Shown here: in pieces, positions 62,293-64,000 of the stretch
Layout of the letters: every line of letters begins with the position of its first letter
How positions within the stretch are numbered: the first letter of the stretch is position 1
Assembly: GCF_014644415.1 (NCBI RefSeq)
Contig: NZ_BMKQ01000001.1
Span: 1,478,861 to 1,542,860 of the forward strand
DNA: 64,000 nt
Reading direction: 5' to 3'
DNA from: Marmoricola endophyticus
GTDB lineage: Bacteria; Actinomycetota; Actinomycetes; Propionibacteriales; Nocardioidaceae
Notes under the pieces: generated by a model
What the model saw: only the letters and a program-made list of their open reading frames with translations
What the model was told of the DNA's origin: nothing
The model's database searches: none
Translations under genes and position numbers: made by a program

Positions 62293-62777
62293 TCTCCGGG
62301 AGTCTTCTTCGTGATGGTGCCGACCGGGGCGCGCTCGGTCGGCGGGTGGTCAGCGTTCTGGAGGGACGAGTACTGCTTCGACCACCACGGCGTCGCCTCG
62401 GACTTCGCCACCTGCGAGGGGTCGGCCAGCCGGTCGCCGGAGTCGAGCAGGTGCCCGTTCTCGTCGATCACCTGGTACGCCGTCTCGCCGGGCATCACCC
62501 AGCCCAGCCGCTCCCGCGCCTGGGTGCGGACGTAGTCGTCGTCCTTCCAGCGCTCGTTCGCCTTCTCCAGCCGGTCCACCTCCGTCTGCGAGGCGGTGAT
62601 CTGGCTGCGCAGGTCGGCCAGGTGCGAGCGCTGCTGGAGGTACGCCTTCATGCTCGAGGCGTACGAGACCAGCAGCACGGCCAGCACCAGCGCGACCACG
62701 AGCGCGCGCGGGGTCAGCCGAGGGCGGCGGCCACTCGCCGCCGACGCCTCCCGTGCCGTCCCGCGTGCTGGAGCCAC
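62289..62777 (-). CDS. ftsB: Septum formation initiator, FtsB/DivIC family
   Basis: This bitopic divisome protein of 162 residues has a basic N-terminus and one membrane helix (ALVVALVLAVLLVSYASSMKAYL). A short coiled coil follows (LADLRSQITASQTEVDRLEKANERW) and the family motif DDYVRTQARERLGWVMPGE. It bridges FtsL and FtsQ outside the membrane. The C-terminal 60 residues extend beyond E. coli FtsB, as usual in actinobacteria. The GTG start is seven bases from the enolase stop. Confidence 0.88.
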   Translation of the reverse strand: MAPARGTAREASAASGRRPRLTPRALVVALVLAVLLVSYASSMKAYLQQRSHLADLRSQITASQTEVDRLEKANERWKDDDYVRTQARERLGWVMPGETAYQVIDENGHLLDSGDRLADPSQVAKSEATPWWSKQYSSLQNADHPPTERAPVGTITKKTPGE

Positions 62778-62784
62778 CCTCGGC

Positions 62785-64000
<1,216 letters not shown>

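Overview
This 64 kb window is chromosomal DNA of a very GC-rich actinobacterium. A Nocardioides-like member of the Nocardioidaceae/Propionibacteriales is the best fit by gene content and order. Supporting signs are an IdeR/DtxR repressor with intact metal ligands, actinobacteria-restricted families (DUF2530, DUF3027, DUF501, DUF2277, a long-tailed cold-shock protein, an orphan XPB-associated protein), the order eno-ftsB-DUF501-ppx, frequent GTG starts, many apparently leaderless starts, and a dispersed family of palindromic intergenic repeats built on GAGCGCCAGCGAGCG. The species call is inference from style, not from a marker gene. No insertion sequence, prophage, CRISPR array or rRNA operon is visible.

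Layout. 0-12.3 kb: DUF2277 (cut by the window edge), sirtuin, IdeR, GH13 glucosidase overlapping a GNAT gene, a MarR/DHA2-efflux operon preceded by an unusual structured leader region (6.58-6.91 kb), PdxH, citrate synthase, a secreted M1 aminopeptidase, a MalY-like lyase and a GNAT protein. 12.5-19.6 kb: SerC, a large secreted three-repeat protein, 6-phosphogluconate dehydrogenase, an alpha/beta hydrolase and an acyl-CoA dehydrogenase. 19.7-26.2 kb: an efflux cluster with MFS-DUF427-TetR, a DHA2 pump, a macrodomain protein and a divergent TetR/MFS pair. 26.5-37.7 kb: topoisomerase IB coupled to a secreted protein, a METTL25-like methyltransferase, a 28-residue membrane protein, a protein of unknown function, a MarR/MFS operon, and the block NCS2 permease-DUF2530-DUF3027-MFS-cold-shock protein, into which a 277 bp tandem duplication is inserted. 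37.7-49.9 kb: RTX-repeat protein, fused dihydroxyacetone kinase coupled to an acyl-CoA ligase, a chlorite-dismutase-like protein, a frameshifted APH-type kinase, an ABC-2 exporter, the XPB-associated/WYL-like protein and a TetR/DHA2 operon. 50.0-57.3 kb: an OpuC/ProU-type osmoprotectant importer, a BtuF-like protein, cystathionine beta-synthase and an SGNH hydrolase. 57.4-64 kb: Bax-inhibitor-1 protein, an atypical tRNA with anticodon UAA, UdgB, a YihY membrane protein, Ppx/GppA, DUF501, FtsB and enolase (cut).

How it works together. The window mixes central metabolism (citrate synthase, Gnd, SerC, PdxH, enolase, cystathionine beta-synthase) with stress functions. The strongest theme is regulated efflux: seven MFS genes, most next to or fused by 1-4 nt overlaps to a MarR or TetR gene, with candidate operator palindromes lying on the predicted promoter elements. 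The most unusual items are: (1) the leader upstream of the first MarR/DHA2 operon, with a near-complete anti-16S Shine-Dalgarno, a 12-codon ORF, a downstream sequence able to mask that Shine-Dalgarno, and a branched hairpin with a 13 bp basal stem; (2) a class-I-shaped tRNA with anticodon UAA, alongside a rare TTA codon at the end of the glucosidase gene; (3) the 277 bp tandem duplication; and (4) the broken kinase gene.
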